Shown here: positions 52,600 to 61,268 of the stretch, in pieces
How the letters are laid out: each line of letters opens with the position of its first letter
Numbering within the stretch: position 1 is the stretch's first letter
Source: Wenxinia marina DSM 24838
GTDB lineage: Bacteria > Pseudomonadota > Alphaproteobacteria > Rhodobacterales > Rhodobacteraceae
Length of the DNA: 64,000 nucleotides
NCBI RefSeq assembly: GCF_000379485.1
Contig: NZ_KB902276.1
Location: forward strand, 310,001-374,000
Direction: 5' to 3'
Notes under the pieces: generated by a model
The model's input: the letters and a program-made list of their open reading frames with translations, nothing else
Told to the model about the DNA's origin: nothing
Database searches by the model: none
Made by a program: the position numbers and the translations under genes

Positions 52600-53028
52600 T
52601 TACGGACGGTCGCGGCCGAGGGCCACGTCCTGCCGGACGTCCGACAGACGGATGTCGGCGAACCGCGCCAGCAGCGACTCCCGCGCCGCCGCCACCTCGG
52701 CGCCGAGCACGCCGTTGACCGCCCGCTCCACAAGGCAGTCGGGCGCAGGGTTCGACAAACCGAACGCGAATAGCTCCGGCTCGTCCAGCGAGCGGTAGAC
52801 GTCGAGCAGCGTCATCGCCTCCAGCGGCCGCGCCAGCCGCCACCCGCCGCCGTGTCCGCGCTCGGCCGCGACGAAGCCGCCCTCGCGCAGGCCCGCCATG
52901 ATCCGCCGCACCACCACGGGGTTGGAGCCCAGCATCGCCGCGATCCGCTCGGACGTCAGCGGCGCGTCGGTCTCGGCCATGTGCAGCAGCACATGAAGAA
53001 GGCGGGACAGGCGGGTGTCCTGACGCAT
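52600..53028 (-). CDS. Rrf2-family transcriptional regulator
   Basis: 142 residues. ATG at 53028 (MRQDTRLSRLLHVLLHMAE) with GGAG upstream; the open frame extends further but crosses the operator region. Winged helix: 'LTSERIAAMLGSNPVVVRRIMAGLREGGFVAAERGHGGGWRLAR'. The single cysteine in 'NPAPDCLVERAVNGVLG' means it lacks the three-Cys cluster of IscR and NsrR, so it probably does not bind [2Fe-2S] or [4Fe-4S] in the same way. It diverges from the methyltransferase gene, whose promoter it probably controls together with its own. Confidence 0.9.
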   Translation of the reverse strand: MRQDTRLSRLLHVLLHMAETDAPLTSERIAAMLGSNPVVVRRIMAGLREGGFVAAERGHGGGWRLARPLEAMTLLDVYRSLDEPELFAFGLSNPAPDCLVERAVNGVLGAEVAAARESLLARFADIRLSDVRQDVALGRDRP

Positions 53029-53046
53029 TGCCGGGCTCCATTTCTC

Positions 53047-53106
53047 GTAACCTATGGCATTACATGAGTTGACCGCGCCGGCCAATCAAGTTACCTAAGA
53101 AGTTAC
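53047..53106. promoter_or_regulatory. Candidate Rrf2 operators between divergent genes
   Basis: GTAACCTATGGCATTAC (53047-53063) is an imperfect palindrome. AGTTAC occurs twice in direct orientation 12 bases apart (53089-53094 and 53101-53106), and GTAAC in the palindrome is its inverse. The region is AT-richer than its surroundings. Binding by the adjacent regulator is inference. Confidence 0.45.
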
Positions 53107-53125
53107 GAATGAACGCGAGGTTGCC

Positions 53126-53761
53126 ATGCAGACCACCGATATGCCGACGGATGCCGTCGCCCACTGGGACGATTTCTACCGCACCCGGCGCACCAGCCCC
53201 TCGGGTCGCCCCACCGGAGCGCTGGAGACCCGTGCCACGAGCCTGCCGCCCGGCCGGGCGCTGGATCTCGGCTCCTCGAACGGCGACGACGTGCTGTGGC
53301 TGGCCGCCCGGGGGTGGGACGCGCTCGGCCTCGACATCTCGTCCGTGGCGGTGATCCGGGCAGCTGGCCGGGCGGCGGAGCTGGGGCTGCCCGGGGCCCG
53401 GTTCGAGGCGTGCGATCTCGCCACCGCGATGCCGGATGGCCCCTTCGACCTCGTCACCGCGCTCTACCTGCTGTCGCCCGTCGCCGGCTTCCCCCGCGCA
53501 GACATCCTGCGGCGCGCTGCCGCGACCGTCGCGCCGGGCGGACATATCCTTTCCGTCGCCCATGCCGCGCCGCCGCCGTGGTCCGAGCATCGCCATTCCG
53601 ACACCTCGTTCCCGACGGTGGAGGAGGACCTCGCCGCGCTGGCCCCGGGCGGCGCGGACTGGGACGTCCTCGAGGCGCGGGTGATCGAGCGGCCGGGCAA
53701 GGGTCCGGACGGGCAGGAGGCGATGCTGCAGGACACGGTCGTCTTCCTGCGCCGGCGCTGA
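53126..53761 (+). CDS. Class I SAM-dependent methyltransferase
   Basis: 211 residues. Motif I '[30 protein letters not shown]', motif II '[23 protein letters not shown]', and '[21 protein letters not shown]'. The N-terminus 'HWDDFYRTR' and short length fit the TehB/thiopurine-methyltransferase-like group that detoxifies small molecules, often with electrophilic or metalloid substrates. The substrate is unknown. Pairing with a divergent Rrf2 regulator suggests expression induced by a stress signal. Confidence 0.85.
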   Translation: MQTTDMPTDAVAHWDDFYRTRRTSPSGRPTGALETRATSLPPGRALDLGSSNGDDVLWLAARGWDALGLDISSVAVIRAAGRAAELGLPGARFEACDLATAMPDGPFDLVTALYLLSPVAGFPRADILRRAAATVAPGGHILSVAHAAPPPWSEHRHSDTSFPTVEEDLAALAPGGADWDVLEARVIERPGKGPDGQEAMLQDTVVFLRRR

Positions 53762-53847
53762 GGCCGCACCGGTTCCGGTGGACAGGGCGGGGGCGCTGGC
53801 ATACATCGCTCTCGCCCTTGTCCAGCCCCCGACCGAAAGCGCCTGAG

Positions 53848-56514
53848 ATGACGAGCCTCTCCGACATCCGCTCCACCTTCCTCGGCTTCTTCGAGAGGAA
53901 CGGCCACCGGGTCGTGGACTCCTCGCCGCTGGTGCCGCGGAACGATCCCACGCTCATGTTCACGAACTCGGGCATGGTCCAGTTCAAGAACCTCTTCACC
54001 GGGGTCGAGACGCGCGACTACGTCCGCGCCACCACGGCGCAGAAATGCGTCCGCGCCGGCGGCAAGCACAACGACCTCGACAACGTCGGCTACACCGCAC
54101 GGCACCTGACGTTCTTCGAGATGCTCGGCAACTTCTCGTTCGGCGACTACTTCAAGCGCGAGGCGATCCCCTTCGCGTGGGAGCTGATCACGAAGGACTT
54201 CGCCCTCCCGGTCGAGAAGCTGAGCGTCACCGTCTACCACACCGACGACGAGGCGGCCGACATCTGGAAATCCGTCGGCATGCCCGAGAGCCGCATCATC
54301 CGCATCGGCGACAAGCCGGGCGGCGGGTCGGACAATTTCTGGCAGATGGGGCCGACCGGGCCCTGCGGGCCGTCCTCCGAGATATTCTACGATCACGGGC
54401 CGGAGTTCTGGGGCGGCCCGCCCGGCTCCCCCGAGGAGGATGGCGACCGCTTCATCGAGATCTGGAACCTCGTCTTCATGCAGAACGAGCAGTTCGAGGA
54501 CGGCTCGATGCGGGTGCTGGACGCGCAGTCGATCGACACCGGCATGGGGCTGGAGCGGTTCGCGGGCGTGCTGCAGGGCACGAACAACGTGTTCGAGACC
54601 GACCTGCTGAAGGCGCTCGTCGAGGCGTCGGCCCATGCGACGAACACCGACCTCGGCGAGGGGCACATCACTCACCACCGGGTGATCGCCGATCACCTGC
54701 GCTCGACCTCGTTCCTGATCGCGGAGGGCGTGCTGCCGTCGAACGAGGGCCGGGGCTATGTTCTGCGCCGGATCATGCGCCGCGCGATGCGGCACGCGCA
54801 TCTGCTGGGGGCGAAAGACCCCGTGATGCACCGCCTGGTGCCCGAGCTGGTGCGTCAGATGGGCGACCACTACCCCGAGCTGGTCCGTGGCAAGGCCGTC
54901 ATCGAGGAGACGCTGAGGGCCGAGGAGACGCGCTTCAGGCAGACGCTCGATCGCGGCCTCAGGCTGCTGGACGAGGAACTGTCGGCGCTGCCCGAAGGGA
55001 CCGACCTGCCGGGCGAGACGGCGTTCAGGCTCTACGACACGTTCGGCTTTCCGCTGGACCTCACGCAGGACGCCCTGCGCGAGCGCGGGCGCGGCGTGAA
55101 CACCGAAGGTTTCACAAGCGCGATGGCCGAGCAGAAGGCGAAGGCGCGCGCCGCCTGGACCGGCTCGGGCGAGGTGGCGGACCAGGGGCACTGGTTCGAT
55201 ATTGCCGATCGCGACGGCATCACCGAATTCCTCGGCTACGAGACCGAGACGGCCGAGGGCCAGATCCTCGCCCTCGTCACCGGCAACGACGCGGTGGACG
55301 AGGCGGACGGCCCCGTGCAGATCGTGGTGAACCAGACCCCGTTCTACGCCGAGGCCGGCGGCCAGGTGGGCGACACCGGCTGGGTCACGACCGAGACCGG
55401 CCGGGCGGAGATCACCGACACGAAGAAGGTCGCGGGCGTCTTCATCCACTACGCGACGGTGACCGAAGGGACGCTGAAGCGCGGGCAGGGCGCCCGGCTG
55501 GAGGTCGACCATGCCCGCCGCGCGGCGATCCGGGCCAACCACTCCGCCACGCACCTGCTGCACGAGGCGCTGCGCGAGCGGCTCGGCGATCACGTGGCGC
55601 AGCGCGGCTCGCTGAACGCGCCGGACCGGCTGCGGTTCGACTTCTCCCACGGCGCGGCGCTGAGTCTGGAGGACATCGCCGAGGTGGAAGCGGAGGTGAA
55701 CCAGTTCATCCGCCAGAACACGCCCGTCGAGACGCGGATCATGACGCCGGACGACGCCCGCGCCATCGGCGCGCAGGCGCTGTTCGGCGAGAAGTACGGC
55801 GACGAGGTGCGCGTCGTCTCGATGGGCCGCGCGCCGACGGGCAAGGGGCCCGGCGGCGAGACCTGGTCGATCGAGCTGTGCGGCGGCACCCATGTCGTCC
55901 GCACCGGCGACATCGGCGCCTTCGTGATGCTGGGCGACAGCGCCTCGTCCGCGGGCGTGCGCCGGATCGAGGCGCTGACCGGGCAGGCCGCGCTCGCCTA
56001 CCTCGCCGGGCAGGACCGCAAGCTGGCCGAAGCCGCGCTGGCGCTGAAGACCTCCGCCGCCGACGTGCCGGCCCGGGTCCGCGCGCTGGTGGAGGAGCGG
56101 CGGCGGCTGGAGAACGAGGTGGCGCAGCTGCGCCGCGAGCTCGCCATGGGCGGCGGCGCCCGGACCGAGGAGAAACCGCGCGAGATCAACGGTATCGCCT
56201 TCCGGGCGCAGGTGCTGTCCGGCGTCACGGGCAAGGACCTGCCGTCGCTGATCGACGAGATGAAGGCGCAGATGGGCTCCGGCGCCGTGCTGCTGATCGC
56301 CGATACCGGCGACAAGGCGGCGGTGGCGGCTGGCGTGACCTCCGACCTCGTGGGCCGCGTGTCGGCCGTCGACCTCGCCAAGGCCGCGGTGGCCGAGCTG
56401 GGCGGCAAGGGCGGCGGCGGCCGCCCCGACCTCGCCCAGGGCGGCGGCGCCTCGGCCGCGAATTCCGACGCGGCGATCCGCGCCGCCGAAACCGTGCTGA
56501 AAGGAGCCGCCTGA
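53848..56514 (+). CDS. alaS: Alanine-tRNA ligase
   Basis: 888 residues, full length. Catalytic domain at the N-terminus ('[41 protein letters not shown]', class II motif 1 region; '[36 protein letters not shown]', motif 2). The editing domain has zinc ligands '[11 protein letters not shown]' (HxxxH, near residue 565) and 'CGGTH' (near 677). A C-terminal coiled-coil and DHHA1-type domain ends it. It charges tRNA-Ala and edits mischarged Ser and Gly. Its stop codon overlaps the next gene (TGATG). In many alphaproteobacteria alaS follows recA, here with two genes between. Confidence 0.98.
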   Translation: MTSLSDIRSTFLGFFERNGHRVVDSSPLVPRNDPTLMFTNSGMVQFKNLFTGVETRDYVRATTAQKCVRAGGKHNDLDNVGYTARHLTFFEMLGNFSFGDYFKREAIPFAWELITKDFALPVEKLSVTVYHTDDEAADIWKSVGMPESRIIRIGDKPGGGSDNFWQMGPTGPCGPSSEIFYDHGPEFWGGPPGSPEEDGDRFIEIWNLVFMQNEQFEDGSMRVLDAQSIDTGMGLERFAGVLQGTNNVFETDLLKALVEASAHATNTDLGEGHITHHRVIADHLRSTSFLIAEGVLPSNEGRGYVLRRIMRRAMRHAHLLGAKDPVMHRLVPELVRQMGDHYPELVRGKAVIEETLRAEETRFRQTLDRGLRLLDEELSALPEGTDLPGETAFRLYDTFGFPLDLTQDALRERGRGVNTEGFTSAMAEQKAKARAAWTGSGEVADQGHWFDIADRDGITEFLGYETETAEGQILALVTGNDAVDEADGPVQIVVNQTPFYAEAGGQVGDTGWVTTETGRAEITDTKKVAGVFIHYATVTEGTLKRGQGARLEVDHARRAAIRANHSATHLLHEALRERLGDHVAQRGSLNAPDRLRFDFSHGAALSLEDIAEVEAEVNQFIRQNTPVETRIMTPDDARAIGAQALFGEKYGDEVRVVSMGRAPTGKGPGGETWSIELCGGTHVVRTGDIGAFVMLGDSASSAGVRRIEALTGQAALAYLAGQDRKLAEAALALKTSAADVPARVRALVEERRRLENEVAQLRRELAMGGGARTEEKPREINGIAFRAQVLSGVTGKDLPSLIDEMKAQMGSGAVLLIADTGDKAAVAAGVTSDLVGRVSAVDLAKAAVAELGGKGGGGRPDLAQGGGASAANSDAAIRAAETVLKGAA

Positions 56515-56807
56515 TGCCCAAGGCCCTGTGGATCGCCCACGTTACCGTCACCGACGAAGCCGCCTACGGCGAATACGCGAAACGCGCCGGCCCGGCGATC
56601 GCGGCGCATGGCGGCGAGTTCCTGGCCCGCGGCGGGCGCTACGAGATCCTCGAAGGCAAGGAGCGGGCGCGCAACGTCGTCGCCCGCTTCCCGTCGCTGC
56701 AGGCGGCGCATGACTGCTACTACTCGGACGCCTACCAGGAGGCGCTGAGCTTTGCGAAAGGCGCGTCGGAGCGGGATCTGATGATCCTCGAGGAATCGGG
56801 CGACTGA
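56514..56807 (+). CDS. DUF1330-family protein
   Basis: 97 residues, translationally coupled to alaS. '[41 protein letters not shown]', 'RARNVVARFPSLQAAHDCYYSDAYQEALSFAKGASERDLMILE' is a full ferredoxin-like DUF1330 domain. The family forms dimeric alpha-beta barrels. Its function is unknown, though the pairing with alaS recurs in Rhodobacterales. Confidence 0.9.
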   Translation: MPKALWIAHVTVTDEAAYGEYAKRAGPAIAAHGGEFLARGGRYEILEGKERARNVVARFPSLQAAHDCYYSDAYQEALSFAKGASERDLMILEESGD

Positions 56808-56821
56808 GCGACCTCGCCGCC

Positions 56822-57265
56822 ATGATCGCCCGCCACGCGCGGGCGGGGCAGGTGGCCTGGATCGGCGTCCGGCCCGAGCGGCTCGCGCCGATGGTCGCGG
56901 TGCCGGCCGCGGAGCTGCGGCCGGACGGGCTGGAGGGCGACCACGCCCGGCCGGGCAAGCGGGCGCTGACGCTGATCCAGGCGGAGCATCTGCCGGTGAT
57001 CTCGGCGCTCGCAGGAACGGAGGCGACGCCGGAGCTGTTGCGGCGGAACCTCCTCGTCTCCGGCCTCAATCTTCTGGCGATCCGCAAGGGGCGGCTGCGG
57101 ATCGGCGGGGCGCTGGTGGAGATCACCGGGCCCTGTGCGCCCTGCAGCCGGATGGAAAAGGCGCTCGGTCGCGGCGGCTTCAACGCGATGCGCGGGCATG
57201 GCGGGTGGTGCGCCGAGGTGGTGGAGCCGGTGCCGATTGCGGTGGGGGATGCGGTGGCGCCGTGA
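56822..57265 (+). CDS. MOSC-domain protein
   Basis: 147 residues from the ATG at 56822. Six codons upstream a CTG at 56804 overlaps the DUF1330 stop (CTGA) and would give L-SDLAAM, a sensible N-terminus, so a non-standard start is possible. MOSC domain: 'LEGDHARPGKRALTLIQAEHLPVI', 'LRRNLLVSGLNLLAI', 'VEITGPCAPCSRMEKALG' with the conserved Cys. MOSC domains bind sulfur or molybdenum cofactor. The partner is not identified. Confidence 0.85.
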   Translation: MIARHARAGQVAWIGVRPERLAPMVAVPAAELRPDGLEGDHARPGKRALTLIQAEHLPVISALAGTEATPELLRRNLLVSGLNLLAIRKGRLRIGGALVEITGPCAPCSRMEKALGRGGFNAMRGHGGWCAEVVEPVPIAVGDAVAP

Positions 57266-57588
57266 CCCGCGCGGCGGACCCCGTCCTGCGGCTGTAGGGT
57301 GGGTGAAACCCGCCGCTCCCGGATCGATGGGTTTCACCCACCCTACCGGCACCCACCCGGAATCACCCGCGCAAGCGGCCCGGGCCGCGTCCAGCCGCCC
57401 CCCGGCCAGACGCTTCGGAGCAGCCAGAGCGACGAAACACGTCTCACGGGACGTCGCCATAAATCGCGGATGGTCATCGTTCGGAGCGTCTGCCCGCGGC
57501 CAGACGCCGCCCTGGCGTCGGTGAGAGTGCGGCGTCGCATGGATGTTGGTCCAACCGTTCGTCGGGACGACGACAGCGGACACCCCGT
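57266..57588. other. Intergenic region, 323 bases
   Basis: Between convergent MOSC and alpha-glucosidase genes. It holds the 18-bp inverted repeat at 57294-57346. Nothing else recognisable is seen; no tRNA or small RNA can be supported. Confidence 0.6.
57294..57346. repeat. Inverted repeat of the TAGGGTGGGTGAAACC family
   Basis: GTAGGGTGGGTGAAACCC (57294-57311) and GGGTTTCACCCACCCTAC (57329-57346) are perfect inverted copies of 18 bases around a 17-base loop. It is found 29 bases after the MOSC stop and could end transcription from both sides. The motif is a known dispersed palindromic repeat in many proteobacteria; a single arm is at 8781. Confidence 0.8.
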
Positions 57589-59220
57589 CTAAGCGAGAAT
57601 CGCCACGCCCTCCCACGGCGCAAGTGTCACCGTCCCGTCCAGTGCCTCCCGCTCCCCCGCCGTCATGGCGAGGCACCGGCCCCGGATCGCCAGCTCCGGC
57701 GGCACCTCTAGCGTCACTTCGCGGGACGAAACGTTGCCGATCACCGACAGCCGACTGCCCTCCAGCGTGCGGGTGTAGGACAGCACTTCGTCGTGGTCGG
57801 CGAGGCACGGCTCGTACCGACCGTGGACGATGACCGGATGCTCCCGCCGCAGCGCGACGAGGTGGCGGTAGAAGTCGAACACCCCGTCCGGCTGGCTGCG
57901 ATCCGCCTGCGCGTTGATCTCGGCGAAGTTCCGGGCCGGCGGCAGCCAGGGCGTGCCGGTGGTGAAGCCGGCGTTCGGCCCCGCGGTCCACTGCATCGGC
58001 GTGCGCGCGTTGTCGCGGGAGTTCCGCGCCGCGCCGGCGAGGAAGTCGGCCTCGCTCATCCCCTGGTCCATCTGCTCGGCGTAGAAGTTCAGCGTCTCGA
58101 CGTCGCGGTACTGGCCGATGGTGGTGAAGCCGGCGTTGGTCATGCCGATCTCCTCGCCCTGGTAGATGTAGGGCGTGCCCTTCATCAGGTGCAGGACGAG
58201 GCCGAGGAGTTTTGCCGAGCGCACCCGCCACGTCCCCTCGTCGCCGAAGGACGACACCGCCCGCGGCAGGTCGTGGTTCGACCAGAAGAGCGCGTTCCAG
58301 CCGTCCTCGCTCAGCGCCTGCTGCCAGTCGTTGAGGACGCCCTTCAGGACCGGCAGGCTGAACTCCCTGGGCTTCCACTTGCCGTGGGTCTCGTGCCAGT
58401 GGGCGGTGATGTGGGCGAACTGGAACAGGGTCTGCAACTCGCCGCGGTCACGGCCGACGTAGGAGAGGGCATTCGCGGTCGTCGCGCTCCACGCCTCGCC
58501 GACGGTGAGGAGGTCGCTGCCCGCCAGCACCTCACGGTGCATCTCCTGCAGATGGTCGTGCAGCGTCGGTCCGTCCGCCACGATGCCGGCATCGACGTCC
58601 TTTCCGATCAGGTCGATCACGTCCATCCGGAAGCCGCCGATGCCACGCGCCTTCCACCAGTTCATCATGTCCCAGAGCTCCGCCCGCATGGCGGGATTGG
58701 TCCAGTCGAGGTCGGGCTGCTGCGGGGTGAAGAGGGCGAGATAGTACTGCCCCGACCCTTCGTCCCAGTGCCACGCCGGCCCGCCGAACATCGAGCGCAG
58801 GTCCGACGGCGGCCCGCCGTCCGGGCCCGGATCGCGCCAGACGTAGAAGTCGCGCGTCGGCGCGGCGCGGTTGCCGCGGGCCGCTTCGAACCACGCGTGC
58901 CGGTCGGAGGTGTGGTTGACCACGAGGTCCATCACGATGCGCATGCCGCGGTCGCGTCCCTCGGCGATCAGCCGGTCCATGTCGTCCAGCGTGCCGAATT
59001 CCGGCGCGATGTCGCGGTAGTCGGAGATGTCGTAGCCGTTGTCCGCCATCGGCGAGCGGTAGACCGGCGAGAGCCAGATGAAGCCGACGCCGAGGTCGGA
59101 GAGGTGATCCAACCGGGCGAGGATGCCGGGAAGGTCGCCGATCCCGTCGCCGTTGGAATCCTGAAAGCTGCGCGGATAGATCTGATAGCCGACCTTGTCG
59201 GCCCACCACGGGTCTGACAT
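57589..59220 (-). CDS. GH13 alpha-glucosidase
   Basis: 543 residues, no signal peptide, so cytosolic. Barrel motifs: 'VGYQIYPRSFQDSNGDGIGDLPGILARLDHLSDLGV', 'DLVVNHTSDRHAWF', nucleophile Asp in 'GGFRMDVIDLIG', acid/base Glu in 'LLTVGEAWSATT', and third Asp in 'FWSNHDLPRAVSSFG'. The N-terminal calcium loop DSNGDGIGD is present. It cleaves short alpha-glucosides such as isomaltose, sucrose or maltose. The next gene upstream on the minus strand is the YihY protein, 25 bases away, which may share the transcript. Confidence 0.92.
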   Translation of the reverse strand: MSDPWWADKVGYQIYPRSFQDSNGDGIGDLPGILARLDHLSDLGVGFIWLSPVYRSPMADNGYDISDYRDIAPEFGTLDDMDRLIAEGRDRGMRIVMDLVVNHTSDRHAWFEAARGNRAAPTRDFYVWRDPGPDGGPPSDLRSMFGGPAWHWDEGSGQYYLALFTPQQPDLDWTNPAMRAELWDMMNWWKARGIGGFRMDVIDLIGKDVDAGIVADGPTLHDHLQEMHREVLAGSDLLTVGEAWSATTANALSYVGRDRGELQTLFQFAHITAHWHETHGKWKPREFSLPVLKGVLNDWQQALSEDGWNALFWSNHDLPRAVSSFGDEGTWRVRSAKLLGLVLHLMKGTPYIYQGEEIGMTNAGFTTIGQYRDVETLNFYAEQMDQGMSEADFLAGAARNSRDNARTPMQWTAGPNAGFTTGTPWLPPARNFAEINAQADRSQPDGVFDFYRHLVALRREHPVIVHGRYEPCLADHDEVLSYTRTLEGSRLSVIGNVSSREVTLEVPPELAIRGRCLAMTAGEREALDGTVTLAPWEGVAILA

Positions 59221-59245
59221 CGCTGCGCTCCTGTCGTCTGGGGTA

Positions 59246-60166
59246 TCAGGGGTCGAGCGGACCGTCGGCCTCGGGATCGACCTTGGCCTGCCGCTCCATC
59301 TCGCTGTCGAACTCGGCGCCGAGCAGGACGATGAAGGCGGACAGCCACATCCAGGTCAGCAGGATGATGACGCCGCCGAGCGAGCCGAACGTCTCGTTGT
59401 AGCTGCCGAAGTTGGACACGTAGACGGTGAAGGCGACGGTGCCGGCGATCCAGATCGCGGTGGCGAGCGCGGCGCCGGGCGTGATCCAGCGCCACGAGAC
59501 GTGGCGGTCGGGGCCGAACCGATAGAGGATCGCGAGGCCGATCACGACGATCAGGATCATCAGCGGCCAGCGGATGATCTGGACCCAGAACTCGGTCGTG
59601 TCGCCGAGCGGCAGGATCGCCAGCGCGGCCGGCAGCAGCGCGCCGATGGCGGCGATCAGCAGGACGCCGACGATCAGCCCGATCGTCAGCGCGAACTGGA
59701 CGAGGTAGCGGCGCACGAAGCCGCGGCTCTCGTCCGTCTCGAAGGCGACGTTCAGCCCCTCCATCAGGCTCTGGATGCCCTTCGAGGACGAGTAGAGGGC
59801 GATCAGCACACCGAAGATCGCGGCAAGGCCCAATCCGCCCTCGCGGCTGCCGGCGACGGCGGTGGCCTGGTCCATGATGATCTCGGCCGCGCCCTGCGGG
59901 AGCATGGAGGCGAGGGACTCCAGCTGGTCGACCAGCATCTGCGGCGAGGTCACGAGGCCTGCGACAGCGAGCGCCGCGACGATGCCGGGAAAGATCGCGA
60001 GAAGGCCGTAGAAGGCGCAGCCGGCGGCGATCAGGCTGACATGGTCGTTGCCGATCTCGGCGAAGACGCGCTTCAGCGTCGCCCACCAGCCCTGCTTCGT
60101 GATGTCCGTGGGGTGGGCGGCCGGATCGTCGGGGATCGGCTCGCGGGTGTCGTCGGTCACGCTCAT
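59246..60166 (-). CDS. YihY/BrkB-family inner membrane protein
   Basis: 306 residues, about six membrane segments. 'HVSLIAAGCAFYGLLAIFPGIVAALAVAGLV', 'EGGLGLAAIFGVLIALYSSSKGIQSLMEGLNVAFE' and 'LGGVIILLTWMWLSAFIVLLGAEFDSEMERQ' are family signatures. The function is unresolved (formerly annotated as RNase BN). It is followed by the alpha-glucosidase gene. Confidence 0.9.
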   Translation of the reverse strand: MSVTDDTREPIPDDPAAHPTDITKQGWWATLKRVFAEIGNDHVSLIAAGCAFYGLLAIFPGIVAALAVAGLVTSPQMLVDQLESLASMLPQGAAEIIMDQATAVAGSREGGLGLAAIFGVLIALYSSSKGIQSLMEGLNVAFETDESRGFVRRYLVQFALTIGLIVGVLLIAAIGALLPAALAILPLGDTTEFWVQIIRWPLMILIVVIGLAILYRFGPDRHVSWRWITPGAALATAIWIAGTVAFTVYVSNFGSYNETFGSLGGVIILLTWMWLSAFIVLLGAEFDSEMERQAKVDPEADGPLDP

Positions 60167-60290
60167 TCGTCTTGCCTTCGCGGGAACTTCGGCGGGCCAA
60201 CGCCGCGCGAACGAGCGCCGTTCCGAAACGCTGGTCAGACGTCGGCCGGGAGGCGATGCTGCGAGCGCACGTCAACCCCGGAGACAGCCC

Positions 60291-61163
60291 ATGTTCCGAA
60301 CCCTGCTGCCCGTCCTCGCCTTTCTGCCCGCCGCCGCGTTCGCGCAAGGGAACGAGACCGACGTCACCTTCCTGTCCGGCGGTCAGGAGGTGATCGGCAC
60401 GCTCGCCCTGCCGGAGGGCGAGCCGGCGCCGGTGGTCCTGCTGCTGCACGGCTTCACCGGCACCCGGGACGAGCTGGCCTCGGACGCGGTGCCGGGCGGC
60501 GTCTTCGGTCACGCCGCCGCGGTGCTGGCGGAGGCGGGGTACGCGTCGCTGCGGATCGACTTCCGCGGCTCGGGCGAGTCGCTGGCCGACCTGACCTTCG
60601 CCGACACCACGTTCGAGGGGCAGGTTCAGGACGCGCTGGCCGCGATCGACTACCTGCGCACGCTGGACAGCGTTGCGACGGACGACCTCTACCTCGTCGG
60701 GTGGAGCCAGGGCGGCCTCGTCGCCACCGCCACCGCCGGCCGCTCGCAGGCGTTCGACGCGGTCGCTCTGTGGGCCGCGGTGGCGGACCCCGCTGTGACC
60801 TACGGCGGCATCCTGGGGCCGGAGGCGATGGACGCGGCGGCCGCCGCCGCGCCGGGCGAGGAGGTGGAGGTGACGCTGCCCTGGGCCGCGATCACGATGC
60901 GGCGGGAGTTCTTCGACGGCATCGCGATCTTCGACCCGCAGGCCGAGATCGCGGCCTATGCCGGGCCGCTCTTCGTTGCGCAGGGGACGCTCGACGACAC
61001 GGTGGCCCCGGCCTCCGCCCAGCTTCTGATCGACGCCCACGAAGGCCCGGAGGAGCTGTGGATGGCCGAGATGGACCACGTCTTCAACGCCTTCGCCACG
61101 GTCGAGACGCTGGACGAGATGCTGGACCGGACCATCGCATTCTTCGACGCGCACGCCGACTAG
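60291..61163 (+). CDS. Exported alpha/beta hydrolase
   Basis: 290 residues, ATG at 60291 with GGAGAC upstream. Sec signal MFRTLLPVLAFLPAAAFA. Alpha/beta fold: 'VVLLLHGFTGTRDE' oxyanion loop, nucleophile Ser in 'LVGWSQGGLVAT', 'LFVAQGTLDDTVAP' Asp, and 'MDHVFNAFA' His. It resembles feruloyl esterase-like and carboxylesterase enzymes of the periplasm. The substrate is unknown. It comes before phoX but the 105-base gap with its own promoter elements argues against a shared transcript. Confidence 0.85.
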   Translation: MFRTLLPVLAFLPAAAFAQGNETDVTFLSGGQEVIGTLALPEGEPAPVVLLLHGFTGTRDELASDAVPGGVFGHAAAVLAEAGYASLRIDFRGSGESLADLTFADTTFEGQVQDALAAIDYLRTLDSVATDDLYLVGWSQGGLVATATAGRSQAFDAVALWAAVADPAVTYGGILGPEAMDAAAAAAPGEEVEVTLPWAAITMRREFFDGIAIFDPQAEIAAYAGPLFVAQGTLDDTVAPASAQLLIDAHEGPEELWMAEMDHVFNAFATVETLDEMLDRTIAFFDAHAD

Positions 61164-61179
61164 GCGGCGCTCCGGCCGC

Positions 61180-61198
61180 TGTCACGAAACCTTCGCGG
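61180..61198 (+). promoter_or_regulatory. Candidate Pho box upstream of phoX
   Basis: CTGTCACGAAACCTTCGCG has a strong first half (CTGTCAC) and a CTTCxC-type second half at the 11-base spacing of PhoB direct repeats in alphaproteobacteria. It lies 71 bases upstream of the phoX ATG. Phosphate control of phoX fits the family. Confidence 0.5.
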
Positions 61199-61234
61199 GA
61201 GTGCGACCGGAGCGTCATGCAAAGACCCTACGCG

Positions 61235-61260
61235 CTCCCCCAGGACAACACCTTGGGGAG
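61235..61260 (+). promoter_or_regulatory. Hairpin covering the phoX ribosome binding site
   Basis: CTCCCCCAGG (61235-61244), loop ACAACA, and CCTTGGGGAG (61251-61260) pair at nine of ten positions. The right arm contains GGGGAG, the Shine-Dalgarno sequence, eight bases before the ATG at 61269. If formed, the hairpin hides it. Confidence 0.55.
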
Positions 61261-61268
61261 CTACCGCC

